The translations under genes and the position numbers were made by a program. The notes below the pieces were generated by a model. The model was not told the DNA's origin. It ran no database searches and saw only the letters and a program-made list of their open reading frames with translations. Positions 26,663 through 34,102 of a stretch of 34,209 nt of DNA are shown piece after piece; position 1 is the stretch's first letter, and every line of letters begins with the position of its first letter. Source of the DNA: JBJXHC01 sp964538485 (GTDB taxonomy: Bacteria > Bacteroidota > Ignavibacteria > UBA10030 > UBA6906); assembly GCA_964538485.1 (NCBI GenBank), contig CAZIHJ010000026.1, positions 1 to 34,209 of the forward strand. The letters are read 5' to 3'.

Positions 26663-28009
26663 TTGTTCAAGAAAGTCCTCATCGCCAATCGCGGGGAAAT
26701 TGCCCTCCGCATCATCAGGGTCTGCAAGCAATTTGGTATCAAGACTGTTGCAGTGTATTCCAAGGCGGACCGTGATTCGCTCCATGTCCGGTTTGCCGAT
26801 GAAGCAGTCTGCATTGGTCCCCCTCCCGGCAAGGAGAGTTATCTCAAGATCCCGCGCATCATGGCTGCTGCCGAGATTACCAACGCCGACGCCATTCATC
26901 CTGGGTACGGATTCCTTGCTGAGAATGCAAGCTTCGCCGAAATCTGTACGACCTCCGGCATCAAGTTCATTGGACCGACGGCAGAAATGATCACCGCAAT
27001 GGGCGACAAAGCCCTTGCAAAAGAGACGATGAAGAAGGCCGGCGTTCCGGTTGTCCCGGGAAGCGATGGTGTGGTAAAAAGCCCGGGAGAAGGATTGGAA
27101 ATAGCGAAGTCCATCGGGTTTCCAGTGATCATCAAGGCGGTTGCAGGTGGAGGTGGCAGGGGGATGCGCATCGTTCGTGAAGAGGTCGAATTTGAGAATG
27201 CGTTTAAGACTGCCTCACACGAAGCGGAACAGGGATTCAACAATGCCGATGTGTACATTGAGAAGTATGTCGAACAACCACGCCATGTTGAGGTGCAAGT
27301 GTTTGGCGACCAGCATGGCAACGTCATTCATTTTGGCGAGCGCGATTGCTCTGTGCAACGTCGGCATCAGAAGTTGATTGAGGAGTCTCCATCACCGATT
27401 GTTGATGAGGCCCTCCGTAAGAAGATGGGTGAAGCTGCGATCAAGGGATGCAAGGCGGTGAACTACGAGAATGCGGGTACCATCGAGTTCCTTGTGGACA
27501 AGAATAGGAACTTTTACTTCATGGAAATGAATACCCGCATTCAGGTAGAGCATCCTGTTACCGAGCAGGTAACAGGGCACGATCTCATCAAGCTGCAATT
27601 GCGCGTAGCAGCCGGAGAAAAACTTCCTCGCAGAAAAATTGTCTCACGCGGCCATGCGATGGAATGCCGTATCAATGCTGAGGACCCCTTTAACGATTTT
27701 CGCCCCAGTCCCGGAAAGATCACGGACTTCCACATGCCGGGTGGATTCGGCGTTCGTGTGGACACTCACAGCTACGCCGGGTATGTTGTCCCTCCGTATT
27801 ATGACTCTCTCATAGCAAAGCTTGTGGTGTTTGCGCAGACGCGTGATGGAGCCATCCGGAAAATGGCCTCTGCGCTCGATGAGTTTACTATTGAGGGGAT
27901 TAAGACGACACTTCCGTTTCACCGGCAAGTGATGCGGGACGAGAAATTCCAGAGTGGCAAGTTCGACACAAGTTTTCTTGAATCATTTCACTTCTCGCCC
28001 GAGAAGTGA
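26663..28009 (+). CDS. accC: Biotin carboxylase subunit of acetyl-CoA carboxylase
   Basis: ATP-grasp enzyme that carboxylates biotin on AccB. It has 448 residues, the family length. Motifs: MFKKVLIANRGEIALRI, IHPGYGFLAENASFAE, the glycine loop IKAVAGGGGRGMRIV, and the catalytic EMNTRIQVEHPVTE. TTG at 26663 is the start, with AGGAGAG ending five bases before it. The gene lies between accB and gcvH. No accA/accD carboxyltransferase gene is in the window. Confidence 0.97.
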   Translation: MFKKVLIANRGEIALRIIRVCKQFGIKTVAVYSKADRDSLHVRFADEAVCIGPPPGKESYLKIPRIMAAAEITNADAIHPGYGFLAENASFAEICTTSGIKFIGPTAEMITAMGDKALAKETMKKAGVPVVPGSDGVVKSPGEGLEIAKSIGFPVIIKAVAGGGGRGMRIVREEVEFENAFKTASHEAEQGFNNADVYIEKYVEQPRHVEVQVFGDQHGNVIHFGERDCSVQRRHQKLIEESPSPIVDEALRKKMGEAAIKGCKAVNYENAGTIEFLVDKNRNFYFMEMNTRIQVEHPVTEQVTGHDLIKLQLRVAAGEKLPRRKIVSRGHAMECRINAEDPFNDFRPSPGKITDFHMPGGFGVRVDTHSYAGYVVPPYYDSLIAKLVVFAQTRDGAIRKMASALDEFTIEGIKTTLPFHRQVMRDEKFQSGKFDTSFLESFHFSPEK

Positions 28010-28036
28010 GGTAACCGTAACCAGAAAGGAACCGGA

Positions 28037-28417
28037 ATGAACCTTCCCGAAAATCTTAAGTACACGAAAGAACACGAGTGGGTGTTGATTGATGGAGACA
28101 CCGGCACCATTGGTATCACCGAGTATGCGCAAGGTGAATTAGGGGACGTGGTGTTCGTGGAACTGCCGGCAGTGGGAAGAATACTAAAGCAACATGATTC
28201 GTTTGGCACCATAGAAGCAGTGAAGGCAGTCTCCGATCTCTACGCACCAGTGAGCGGTGCGGTTCTCGAAATCAACAAGACTCTTGAAAAAACTCCCGAG
28301 ATCGTCAACAAAGATCCCTACGGTGAGGGTTGGATGGTGAAAATGAAGCTTGCCAATCCTGCCGACGTGGGTGGATTACTCAACGCGGCCGCATACAAAG
28401 CCCTGATCGGGAAGTAA
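28037..28417 (+). CDS. gcvH: Glycine cleavage system H protein
   Basis: Lipoyl carrier of the glycine cleavage complex, 126 residues. The lipoyl lysine is Lys63 in GTIEAVKAVSDLYAPVSG, and KYTKEHEWV near the N-terminus is characteristic. GGAACCGGA precedes the ATG. It lies 27 bp after accC on the same strand; gcvT and gcvP are not in the window, so the rest of the complex is elsewhere. An alternative role in lipoate relay, known for some H proteins, cannot be excluded. Confidence 0.96.
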   Translation: MNLPENLKYTKEHEWVLIDGDTGTIGITEYAQGELGDVVFVELPAVGRILKQHDSFGTIEAVKAVSDLYAPVSGAVLEINKTLEKTPEIVNKDPYGEGWMVKMKLANPADVGGLLNAAAYKALIGK

Positions 28418-28426
28418 CACACCACA

Positions 28427-29482
28427 TTAGAACATTTCCATCTGCGCTGTGCCGACGCGTCTGAAATGTTCTGTTGAGAGTCCGCTCCAGCGCTTGTTCA
28501 GTCCATGCTTGCGCGCATGGACGTTGAACAACTCCTTGATTGTCTTTGCAATCTCACCTTCCCCGGACATTCGCTTTCCAAATCGTGAATCACTCAACTC
28601 GCCGTGGCGTGTCTCCTTGATGCGGTTGAGTATCTTTGCCGCACGGTCGGGAAATTCCCTGCGTACCCAATCCAGAAATAATGGCTCCACGGCGCCCGGC
28701 AGTCGAACAAGAATGTATCCTGCGCTCGTGGCACCGTGATCAGCGGCTGCGCTGAGAATGGCGGGGAGTTCTTCATCGGTAAATCCGGGAATTATCGGCG
28801 CCGCGTTGACGCCGACGGTAACACCTGCTTTGGCGAGTGTTTCAATGGCTTTCAATCGGTTTTCTGGAGTTGATGTACGCGGTTCCATTCTTCGTGCCCG
28901 ATCGGGATCGAGTGTCGTAATCGAGAGCATCACGTGTACGAGGTTCATCCCGGCCATTTCCTGCAAAAGATCGATGTCCCGGACAACGAGCGCATTCTTG
29001 GTGATCAGTCCTACCGGGTTGCGGAAATCAAGAAACACTTCGAGGCACCCGCGTGTGATCCTGAGCGAGCGCTCGACCGGCTGATAGCAATCGGTATTGC
29101 CGGAGAATGCCACCATCTGCGGCCGCCAGGATTTCTTGCCGAGTGTCTCTGTGAGGAGACGCGGGGCATCCGTCTTCACCATGATTTTGGTCTCGAAGTC
29201 GAGTCCGGCGGAGAACCCCAGATACTCATGAGATGGTCGTGCATAACAATAGATGCATCCGTGTTCGCATCCGCGATACGGGTTAATGCTGTAGTCGAAC
29301 GGCAGGTCGGGACTGTTGTTCTTTGCGAGGATGGACTTTGAGGAATCGATAAAGAACGTGGTAGAAACGGGCGGCAACTCTTCCCCATATTGAACATCGA
29401 TATCAATCGGCTCGAGATGGGTTTGTTCGAACCGATTGGGAGTATTGAAACCGGCAGAGCGGCCTTTGTTCACAGTCGACAA
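28427..29482 (-). CDS. Radical SAM protein, PA0069/SplB-like family
   Basis: 351-residue 4Fe-4S radical SAM protein. The cluster motif is CEHGCIYCYARP (CxxxCxxC), preceded by INPYRG as in the PA0069/Rv2578c family. Later conserved parts are VAFSGNTDCYQPVER and VGVNAAPIIPGFTD. The family is distantly related to spore photoproduct lyase, but its reaction is not known to me. The start is TTG at 29482 or GTG at 29473; the upstream gene ends four bases earlier and its 3' end supplies a purine-rich stretch, so coupling is likely. It converges on gcvH. Confidence 0.9.
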   Translation of the reverse strand: MSTVNKGRSAGFNTPNRFEQTHLEPIDIDVQYGEELPPVSTTFFIDSSKSILAKNNSPDLPFDYSINPYRGCEHGCIYCYARPSHEYLGFSAGLDFETKIMVKTDAPRLLTETLGKKSWRPQMVAFSGNTDCYQPVERSLRITRGCLEVFLDFRNPVGLITKNALVVRDIDLLQEMAGMNLVHVMLSITTLDPDRARRMEPRTSTPENRLKAIETLAKAGVTVGVNAAPIIPGFTDEELPAILSAAADHGATSAGYILVRLPGAVEPLFLDWVRREFPDRAAKILNRIKETRHGELSDSRFGKRMSGEGEIAKTIKELFNVHARKHGLNKRWSGLSTEHFRRVGTAQMEMF

Positions 29483-29486
29483 CGTA

Positions 29487-30164
29487 CTACTTCTTCTTTC
29501 CCTGTTTCATTTTCTTCATCAGGTCCTGCAGGTTCCCTTTCTCTTCAAACGTAATATTGGCAGGGAGGGCAAATCTCTCCTCCGGGACTGCGGATTCGTC
29601 AACATTCCTTGCAACGTTCAGGATGTTCATACCCGCCAGCCTTGTTTCAGTCTTCAACGTTATGGCATTCCATACCCATGTCCTGGTGGCGAAACTCGAA
29701 ACCTCCCAGACATCGCACTTCTTTCCGGCAACATCTCCCGTTCCGGTCCTCTTTGCCCCCATCCGTTTCATCATCGTTTCACCCATCTTTGCGAGATCTT
29801 TCTCGTCATTCTTTGCCGTAATTGTCGTCAGCAAGGTGTTGGTGATCTTCGTTCCGGTGTTCTTGTCAAGATCGACCGCGTAGGTGATCTCGCCATCCAT
29901 AATCGTGAGTGTGTTCGTTTTGACCGAAATAGTCCCCGCTTTGATTTCTGTATTTGTCAACTTTGCCTCGCGGAGGCCGTAGCGGTCAAAGTAGATAGTC
30001 TCTGTTCCAGTATGCTGACCCGAGAGTTCATACGTGATGGTACAATGATCTATCGGATATCGTTTGTAGCCTTCGCCGAGAAGCTGCTTGCTGGTTTTCT
30101 GGGTGAGGGATTCTGCGGTACAAAACAAGAGGAGGACGAAGATGAGGAAAGGCGGATGGGACAT
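29487..30164 (-). CDS. Secreted protein of unknown function (DUF4412-like?)
   Basis: 225 residues with a signal peptide (MSHPPFLIFVLLLFCTAESL, cleavage about residue 20-22). The mature protein is rich in beta-strands with a pattern of Thr/Ile alternation (GTISVKTNTLTIMDGEITYA), includes GKKCDVWEVSS and ends in a Lys-rich tail (KKMKQGKKK). It could be a periplasmic or outer-membrane-associated beta protein of the LolA/DUF4412 kind, but I do not recognise it with confidence. GAGGT sits five bases before the ATG. It starts the two-gene unit with the radical SAM gene, so a functional link between the two is possible. Confidence 0.6.
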   Translation of the reverse strand: MSHPPFLIFVLLLFCTAESLTQKTSKQLLGEGYKRYPIDHCTITYELSGQHTGTETIYFDRYGLREAKLTNTEIKAGTISVKTNTLTIMDGEITYAVDLDKNTGTKITNTLLTTITAKNDEKDLAKMGETMMKRMGAKRTGTGDVAGKKCDVWEVSSFATRTWVWNAITLKTETRLAGMNILNVARNVDESAVPEERFALPANITFEEKGNLQDLMKKMKQGKKK

Positions 30165-30537
30165 AGTTTACCTCGCAGGAAGGTGTGTGAAGAACAAATT
30201 CCAAAAACTACACCGGATCGAAACAAATGGACCCATTATCCACTTGTCCAGACAGTATAGCGTTGAACAGGGAATAATGCAAGGTGTTTTTCTCTTGCCC
30301 AAGTGTCGTTTCTCCTCATCAGTTTCTTCACTCTCAATCCATCGAGAACTCAGCCCATGTTGATATTTTCATCAGTCGTACCTAAGAATTCCGGTTCCCA
30401 ACATTGAGAATCTCAATCTGGAACCTTAACAAAAACTGTAAAATCACTCAATAGCCCGCAACGTGTTACAGGCATACTATTTGCCGACTTCACTGTCAGT
30501 ATCTTCTGGATTGTTACGTTGACCAATGGGAGGAAGC
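30165..30537. other. Divergent intergenic region, 373 bp
   Basis: The longest gene-free stretch in the window, between the secreted protein (minus) and the cDPGS-like gene (plus). It holds the dyad at 30393-30425 and a good ribosome-binding site (GGGAGGAAGC) before the ATG at 30538. I see no tRNA, small ORF with coding character, or promoter with convincing boxes. Confidence 0.6.
30393..30425. promoter_or_regulatory. Nested inverted repeat, possible operator or RNA hairpin
   Basis: GGTTCC (30393-30398) pairs with GGAACC (30420-30425), and inside them ATTGAGA (30403-30409) pairs with TCTCAAT (30411-30417) around a single A. The inner element is a perfect 15-base palindrome. It lies about 110 bp before the ATG at 30538. 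There is no T run on either side, so a terminator is unlikely; an operator for a dimeric regulator fits better. Confidence 0.45.
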
Positions 30538-31902
30538 ATGACACGTACACGTGTAATTATTATGGGAGCCGCGGGAAGGGACTTTCACAATTTCAATACC
30601 GTCTACAGGGACAATAAGAGATTCGAGGTGGTTGCCTTTACGGCAACCCAGATACCAAACATCGATGGAAGGAAATACCCTGCGAAGTTAGCCGGCGAGC
30701 TCTATCCCAAAGGGATCCCGATATTTCCGGAGTCTGATCTTGCCCGCCTTATTGATGAACTCAGCGTCGATGAAGTTGTCTTCTCCTATTCTGATGTCAA
30801 CTACAACTATGTCATGAGCAAGGCCTCACTGGTGATGGCACACGGCGCCGATTTCAAAGTGCTGGGAACCAGGCACACAATGTTGAAATCAAAGGTCCCG
30901 GTCGTGGCGATTGTCGCAGTGCGAACTGGCTCCGGAAAGAGCCAGACATCACGGAAGGTGTGCAGCTCTTTACGAGCGATGGGGAAGAGGGTCGTTGCCA
31001 TCCGTCACCCGATGCCTTACGGAGATCTGGTGAAGCAGAAAGTGCAACGGTACGCAACGATTGCCGATCTCCACAAACACAAATGCACTATTGAGGAGAT
31101 GGAGGAATACGAACCGCATATTGTGGCGGGAACGATAATCTATGCAGGGGTGGATTACGAAACGATTCTCCGGCAGGCGGAGCAGGAAGCCGATGTTATT
31201 GTGTGGGATGGCGGTAACAACGACATGTCATTCTACAAACCGGATTTGACAATCACAGTGGTTGATCCGCACCGGCCCGGACATGAACTCACGTATTATC
31301 CGGGAGAGACCAACGTACGGCTCGCGGATGTAATCGTGGTGAACAAGGTGGATTCCGCACATCCGGAAAATGTGGAGACGGTAATTCAAAATGTTCGCGG
31401 TATCAACTCCCACGCAGTGATTATTCAGGCAGCGTCCACAATCTCGGTCGAGGATCCGGAAATTATTCGTGGAAAGAAAGTGCTGGTTGTGGAAGACGGG
31501 CCCACACTCACTCACGGAGAAATGACATACGGTGCAGGTGTCATTGCGGCGCGCAAATTCGGGGCAAGTGGCATTGTCGATCCCCGACCTTATGCTGTGA
31601 AATCCATTGCCGCGACGTACGCAAAGTACCCGGCAACCGGAGTTCTTCTGCCTGCAATGGGATACGGGGAGGAGCAATTGAAGGACCTCGAAACAACCAT
31701 CAACCATGTGCCCTGCGACGCTGTGGTCATCGGCACACCGATTGACTTGCGCAGAATCATCAACATCAAAAAACCCTCGGTGCGTGTGCAGTATACGCTT
31801 GACGAGACGACCAAACCGGACCTGGAGGATGTGTTAACGAAATTCCTCATCAAGGAACGGGCCTATTCATTTCATAGGAAAACGGTGTCGGAATTGGATT
31901 GA
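30538..31902 (+). CDS. Cyclic 2,3-diphosphoglycerate synthetase-like P-loop protein
   Basis: 454 residues from ATG 30538, with a good ribosome-binding site. The N-terminal part (about 1-115) looks Rossmann-like (VIIMGAAGRDFHNFN). It is followed by a P-loop (RTGSGKSQTS, about 129-138) and a nucleotide-binding core with WDGGNNDMSFYKPDL and a G4-like VVNKVD. Length and order match the archaeal cDPGS family, which uses ATP to close 2,3-diphosphoglycerate into a cyclic thermoprotectant, and the many bacterial relatives labelled only as GTPase. The bacterial function is not established. It is a single-gene unit ended by a hairpin. Confidence 0.8.
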   Translation: MTRTRVIIMGAAGRDFHNFNTVYRDNKRFEVVAFTATQIPNIDGRKYPAKLAGELYPKGIPIFPESDLARLIDELSVDEVVFSYSDVNYNYVMSKASLVMAHGADFKVLGTRHTMLKSKVPVVAIVAVRTGSGKSQTSRKVCSSLRAMGKRVVAIRHPMPYGDLVKQKVQRYATIADLHKHKCTIEEMEEYEPHIVAGTIIYAGVDYETILRQAEQEADVIVWDGGNNDMSFYKPDLTITVVDPHRPGHELTYYPGETNVRLADVIVVNKVDSAHPENVETVIQNVRGINSHAVIIQAASTISVEDPEIIRGKKVLVVEDGPTLTHGEMTYGAGVIAARKFGASGIVDPRPYAVKSIAATYAKYPATGVLLPAMGYGEEQLKDLETTINHVPCDAVVIGTPIDLRRIINIKKPSVRVQYTLDETTKPDLEDVLTKFLIKERAYSFHRKTVSELD

Positions 31903-31924
31903 AGTATTCTGAATCGCAGTTTTG

Positions 31925-31955
31925 CAAAGCCCGGCTTCCGACAGGTCGGGCTTTG
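31925..31955 (+). terminator. Hairpin terminator after the cDPGS-like gene
   Basis: CAAAGCCCG (31925-31933) and CGGGCTTTG (31947-31955) form a perfect nine-base stem with a 13-nt loop, 22 bases after the stop codon. The following TCGTTT is a weak T tract. It may also end transcription from the convergent ferritin-like gene. Confidence 0.65.
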
Positions 31956-32006
31956 TCGTTTACCCGGGTATCATTGCGGTACATCAGTTGCCCGCCCAAC
32001 CTGTTC

Positions 32007-32699
32007 TTATGAATTCCTGGCAATTTCAACTTCGTCATAGAATATCGTCCGCCGTCGTGTGCGAGAATTCAAGAAGAGTATCGGCATCTTGACCAGCATG
32101 AGCGAGTAATGCACCCACAGGTCGGTGAAGCGCTCTTCGAAACCGGGAAGGTGTGCGTTACGCTGCTCCAGCCAACGCTTATACGGAAAGCAGTGGGATG
32201 GCTCGTCCCGCTCAATCACTTTGAACATGCGCGTGAGCAACGGATTGTCCTGAACAACTTTGGATTTGAGCAACACATCCACCTGTTTCATGCCCCTGAA
32301 TTCTGTCATCATTATCAATCTGCAGAGCTTAAAGAACGACTCGTCATCGTCCAGGATCTCGCGTTCATTCAATCCTTCCAACGACCGACCGAATATCCAT
32401 TTCACACATTGATCGATATACCCGTACATGCCATCAACGGCAAGGGGCATCCGCCGTTCATGTTCGAAATAATTCCTGAACATACGGTAATGTTTGCGCT
32501 CATCATCGGTGTGTTTGTTGACAGCGGCAAGGAATTGCGTTTCGTGCGGGTACTTTTCCTTGACGGCGGCAAGCAGGCGTTCAAGTCCGGTGTATGCCTG
32601 ATATTCGTTGTAGATATAGACAGAGGTAAGAACGTCATAGTAGCGACGCCGAAACGCGTTGAACATACCTTGTTTCCGCTTTGGGTTGGTATTCACCAC
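32007..32699 (-). CDS. Ferritin-like diiron-carboxylate protein
   Basis: 230 residues, all-helical. The ligand set of a four-helix-bundle diiron site is visible: Glu32 (YNEYQAY; Glu40 is an alternative), Glu67-x-x-His70 (DDERKHY), Glu133 (MTEFRGM) and Glu166-x-x-His169 (RDEPSHC). This E / ExxH / E / ExxH order is that of ferritin-like oxidases, hydroxylases and rubrerythrin relatives. A hydrophobic stretch near residue 200-212 (MLVKMPILFLN) may contact membrane. The GTG at 32699 is used; ATG 32666 is possible but its AAGG is too close. Reaction unknown: oxidase, hydroxylase or iron storage are all open. Confidence 0.72.
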   Translation of the reverse strand: MVNTNPKRKQGMFNAFRRRYYDVLTSVYIYNEYQAYTGLERLLAAVKEKYPHETQFLAAVNKHTDDERKHYRMFRNYFEHERRMPLAVDGMYGYIDQCVKWIFGRSLEGLNEREILDDDESFFKLCRLIMMTEFRGMKQVDVLLKSKVVQDNPLLTRMFKVIERDEPSHCFPYKRWLEQRNAHLPGFEERFTDLWVHYSLMLVKMPILFLNSRTRRRTIFYDEVEIARNS

Positions 32700-32777
32700 T
32701 TCACTACTCCAATAACAATACGCCCTTCTGCAGGTTCCCCGGAATAGTCGGGTGATAAACCACTTGAGGTTGATTGC

Positions 32778-33086
32778 TTACGAACCTTGAAGAGAAAAAA
32801 TGCGATAGACAATCCACGCGGCAAGAGAGAGTGATACACAACCGGCAAGGATGAGTGCCCGTGTAAGATGGTTCCGGGACAATTTGCGGAGCAGGAGAAT
32901 CGCCGAACCAATTGCAACAGCGGCTCCAATAACGCCGCCCACAAACACCGTAGCTCCACCGGCAAGGCCATCCTCTTTGACAACAAAGAGTGAACCCACG
33001 GCAGCGCCAACAATGAAACCAACAACAATCATCAAGATCACAAATGACACTCCGGCGAATGGTCTGGGTTCGGGAGATGTTGTCAT
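32778..33086 (-). CDS. Small integral membrane protein, function unknown
   Basis: 102 residues from ATG 33086, with three hydrophobic segments (about 12-32, 42-66 and 74-95) and Gly/Ala-rich packing (GGATVFVGGVIGAAVAIG). No motif I recognise. An in-frame start further upstream (33152) would run through the lectin gene terminator hairpin, so the shorter form is preferred. It sits between the lectin-like gene and the ferritin-like gene on the same strand. Confidence 0.55.
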   Translation of the reverse strand: MTTSPEPRPFAGVSFVILMIVVGFIVGAAVGSLFVVKEDGLAGGATVFVGGVIGAAVAIGSAILLLRKLSRNHLTRALILAGCVSLSLAAWIVYRIFSLQGS

Positions 33087-33140
33087 TGTTTTCTTTGCCG
33101 AGATAGGTTTGAGTATGGTGAGGAGTGAAAGTGATAATTC

Positions 33141-33169
33141 AAGGGTGCTCACACAGGGAGAGCACCCTT
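33141..33169 (-). terminator. Hairpin terminator after H-type lectin-like gene 2
   Basis: AAGGGTGCTC (33141-33150) and GAGCACCCTT (33160-33169) form a perfect ten-base stem with a nine-base loop, starting ten bases after the stop of the lectin-like gene. The T tract on the minus strand is poor, but the position and stem are convincing. Confidence 0.68.
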
Positions 33170-33178
33170 CGATTGTAG

Positions 33179-33538
33179 TTACTTATTGGTAAATGCGAAC
33201 CAGTTGCCTTCAACGCCAGCAACACGACTGTCGCCCCAGCTCGAAATCTTGACAGAGAAGCCGTCACGAGTCACCTGTTCGGCCTTTACGGATACGCGAA
33301 CGTTGCCGTCGCTACCCGCGGCAGCATCAATGGACGTAAGGGAGATATTTACCATTGGAACCTTGGCAAATGCTTTCGAGAATTTCACGAACACGAAGCT
33401 GGTACGGACGCCACTACCTGCGTTCAGGTTCCAACCCTCTGTCTGTCCGTTGGCGGTAAAGTCACCCTTTTGCATGACCTGACCGAACGAGAGCGAAGAA
33501 GCCATGAGCAGTGCCACAGCGAGCAAAGTGAGTTTCAT
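33179..33538 (-). CDS. Secreted H-type lectin-like protein, copy 2
   Basis: 119 residues, the same length as copy 1. Signal peptide MKLTLLAVALLMASSLSFG, then a mature domain starting QVMQKGDFTANG. NVRVSVKAEQVTRDGF and SWGDSRVAGVEGNWFAF mirror copy 1, and the block WGDSRVAGVEG is identical in both. AGGAG sits five bases before the ATG at 33538; in-frame codons further upstream would put a non-hydrophobic stretch ahead of the signal peptide. It has its own terminator hairpin, which suggests a single-gene unit. Likely exported to periplasm or outside, with sugar binding inferred from the fold resemblance. Confidence 0.75.
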   Translation of the reverse strand: MKLTLLAVALLMASSLSFGQVMQKGDFTANGQTEGWNLNAGSGVRTSFVFVKFSKAFAKVPMVNISLTSIDAAAGSDGNVRVSVKAEQVTRDGFSVKISSWGDSRVAGVEGNWFAFTNK

Positions 33539-33634
33539 AAGGTCTCCTGTAAGTAAAGTTGTGGGAATAGGGGATTGTACGACGTTAACACACGACAAGC
33601 TATACTTAGTTCGGTAAGAAACAAGCTCGATGCC

Positions 33635-33984
33635 TTATTTTGCAAGGAGGAGTTTTGTTGTGGCGGTGTGTGTTCCAGACTGAAGCCGGCAGACATAGAC
33701 GCCACTCGAAAGATGACTGCCGTCAAACACCCGTTCGTGCTGACCCGCCGGAAGTTCTCCTGAAACCAATGTTGCCACCTATTCTGGGGTATCCAATTCA
33801 GTCCACCGTTGGCAGTGTGGAGGATCGTGCCGGAATCGCCACACACCCATGCAACATCATCCTGACCGTGATGAACGGTAACGCTGTTCAGCGTGATTAT
33901 AGTGCCACTCGGCTGCGATGTCCAGCCAGCGAGGCACCGAGCCGCAGCGAAGATCAAGAGAGTGATCAGGAGAGCGCGGGTCAT
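33635..33984 (-). pseudogene. Internally deleted YCF48-like protein with out-of-frame T9SS sorting domain
   Basis: From ATG 33984 a signal peptide (MTRALLITLLIFAAARCLAG) leads into one YCF48/BNR-like repeat: GWTSQPSGTIITLNSV and AWVCGDSGTILHTANGGLNW. At about 33779-33786 the frame becomes senseless. In another frame, right after a TAG, comes a 47-residue T9SS type A C-terminal domain (33778-33635): VATLVSGELPAGQHERVFDG, then HLSSGVYVCRLQSGTH, ending KLLLAK and TAA. The ordinary gene would join these through several hundred residues, so the middle is missing and the frame is shifted. The first frame runs on to 33535 with an unrelated tail. A sequencing or assembly error at the junction cannot be excluded. 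Confidence 0.82.
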
Positions 33985-34061
33985 TCTAATAAATGGATAG
34001 ATTGATAAATGACGTCGACCAACCCCATAATCCACAAATCGGTTTTCCGACCGCTCTGTTC

Positions 34062-34094
34062 CGACAATTGCTCATTGCTTGTTGCAAATTGTCG
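34062..34094 (-). terminator. Candidate hairpin after glutamate dehydrogenase
   Basis: CGACAATT (34062-34069 on plus, its complement on minus) and AATTGTCG (34087-34094) form an eight-base inverted repeat that can extend by two GC pairs past a bulge. It begins eight bases after the stop at 34103. No T tract follows, so it may be a processing or weak termination hairpin. Confidence 0.4.
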
Positions 34095-34102
34095 AATGTT
34101 CT

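Noticed and set aside
30165..30537. A tRNA or small RNA gene in the long intergenic region
   Set aside because: No cloverleaf, T-arm GTTCGA box with matching stem, or terminator-like hairpin with a T run was found; only the dyad stands out.
33535..33634. The in-frame tail of the YCF48-like frame after the junction
   Set aside because: It runs beyond the true T9SS stop in the other frame and overlaps the lectin gene start, so I treat it as out-of-frame readthrough rather than protein sequence.
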